From: UBA4722 sp041690995
Lineage (GTDB): Bacteria > Pseudomonadota > Gammaproteobacteria > DSM-16500
Assembly: GCA_041690995.1 (NCBI GenBank)
Contig: JBEPVM010000072.1
Span: forward strand, 1-5,659
Length of the DNA: 5,659 nucleotides
Reading direction: 5' to 3'
The notes below the pieces were generated by a model. The model had not been told where the DNA came from. It did no database searches and worked only from the letters and a program-made list of their open reading frames with translations. Positions 5,052-5,659 of this stretch are shown in pieces (the first letter of the stretch is position 1; every line of letters begins with the position of its first letter). A program made the position numbers and the translations under genes.

Positions 5052-5659
5052 ATGAAAAAATATCACTCCCCTTTATTGTTTCTGCTCTTGTTAATTTCAC
5101 CTTTGACATATTCTGCAACAGCAAAAAATTCAATGCCTAAATTTGAAAGTGAGATTACTTCTATTCCAGCCAGCACACAAAAAATTATGGAAAAATATAC
5201 GTGGAAATCAGATTGTCCGGTTCCATTGAATGATCTAGCACAAGTCAAGTTATCTTATTGGGGATTTGATCAAAAAGCTCATCAAGGCATTTTAATTATA
5301 AATAAAATGCTAGCGGCTGAAGTGGTAAGTGTATTTAAAGCAGCTTATTACCATAAATTCCCCATCGAGCGAATGGAACTTATGGATGAATTTAAAGGCG
5401 ATGACGATGCTGCAATGGCAGTAAATAATAGCTCTTCATTTAATTGCAGAGCTATCACAGGAAAACCAGGCGTTTTTTCTCAACATAGCTATGGTCGAGC
5501 AATTGACATTAATACATTAATTAATCCCTATGTGAAAGGTGAAAAAATATTACCGCCGTGTGGAGAAAAATATGCTGATAGAACCCAAGCTTATCCAGGG
5601 AAAATCACAAAAAATAGTTTTATTTATAACGAATTCACAAAACGTGGTTGGGATTGGGG
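5052..5659 (+). CDS. Secreted M15-family zinc peptidase (VanY/CwlK-like), 3' end off window
   Basis: The frame is open from ATG at 5052 to the edge (202 codons plus two bases), with GAGGA at 5039-5043 as ribosome site, eight bases upstream. Residues 1-24 form a signal peptide with cleavage after YSA or ATA, placing the enzyme in the periplasm or outside. The M15 signature SxHxxGxAxD is present as SQHSYGRAID, giving zinc ligands His145 and Asp152. It sits in the wider family pattern SFNCR (129-133), INPY, PPCGEKYADR and the RGWDWG segment at the edge. Family members normally continue with G.W....DYQHFE, whose His is the third zinc ligand; that part lies outside the window. The family comprises D-Ala-D-Ala carboxypeptidases and L-Ala-D-Glu endopeptidases that cut peptidoglycan stem peptides. 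Cys55, Cys132 and Cys170 could form a disulfide, as in periplasmic enzymes. Family assignment is strong; exact bond specificity is open. The gene follows the inverted repeat and probably has its own promoter. Confidence 0.9.
   Translation, partial: MKKYHSPLLFLLLLISPLTYSATAKNSMPKFESEITSIPASTQKIMEKYTWKSDCPVPLNDLAQVKLSYWGFDQKAHQGILIINKMLAAEVVSVFKAAYYHKFPIERMELMDEFKGDDDAAMAVNNSSSFNCRAITGKPGVFSQHSYGRAIDINTLINPYVKGEKILPPCGEKYADRTQAYPGKITKNSFIYNEFTKRGWDW

Noticed and set aside
4916..5140. Plus-strand open frame of 74 codons with several cysteines
   Set aside because: It starts at TTG within the inverted repeat without a ribosome site and ends inside the M15 peptidase gene in another frame.
5063..5248. 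Minus-strand open frame of 61 codons
   Set aside because: It is antisense to the signal peptide and N-terminus of the M15 peptidase, with no supporting features.

Overview
The window looks like chromosomal DNA of an AT-rich gammaproteobacterium. Two genes match the enterobacterial proteins SrkA/YihE and PmbA/TldE almost end to end, and a third encodes a TonB-type energy transducer. The low G+C, the short AT-rich spacers and the mix of conserved housekeeping genes with unfamiliar secreted proteins would suit Legionellales or Coxiella relatives. That placement is an inference, because nothing here is diagnostic. I see no tRNA, rRNA, insertion sequence, CRISPR array or phage gene.

Left part (1-2103, minus strand). 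A TonB-family protein is followed 94 bp downstream by a secreted protein with two DUF1259 (LppY/LpqO-type) domains. That second gene has no stop codon before the left edge of the window. After the DUF1259 pair it carries an array of exactly 150-bp (50-residue) tandem repeats that continues off the edge. This is the most unusual object in the window.

Middle part (2104-4518). A short divergent region separates the TonB-like gene from srkA, a cytoplasmic stress-response protein kinase on the plus strand. srkA converges on pmbA (minus strand) with only 24 bp between the stops and no obvious hairpin terminator. pmbA encodes the TldE subunit of the TldD/TldE peptidase.

Right part (4519-5659, plus strand). 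Divergent from pmbA is a small gene for a secreted 78-residue protein with a dense Cys/His cluster, probably metal-binding and not from a family I recognise. A 211-bp spacer follows, holding a long imperfect inverted repeat. Next comes the 5' part of a secreted M15-type zinc peptidase (peptidoglycan-active DD-carboxypeptidase or endopeptidase type), cut by the right edge just before its expected last zinc ligand.

The genes do not form one clear pathway. A loose theme is the cell envelope: four of the six products are predicted to be exported or membrane-anchored. The best candidates for something undescribed are the repeat-bearing DUF1259 protein, the Cys/His mini-protein and the inverted repeat after it.
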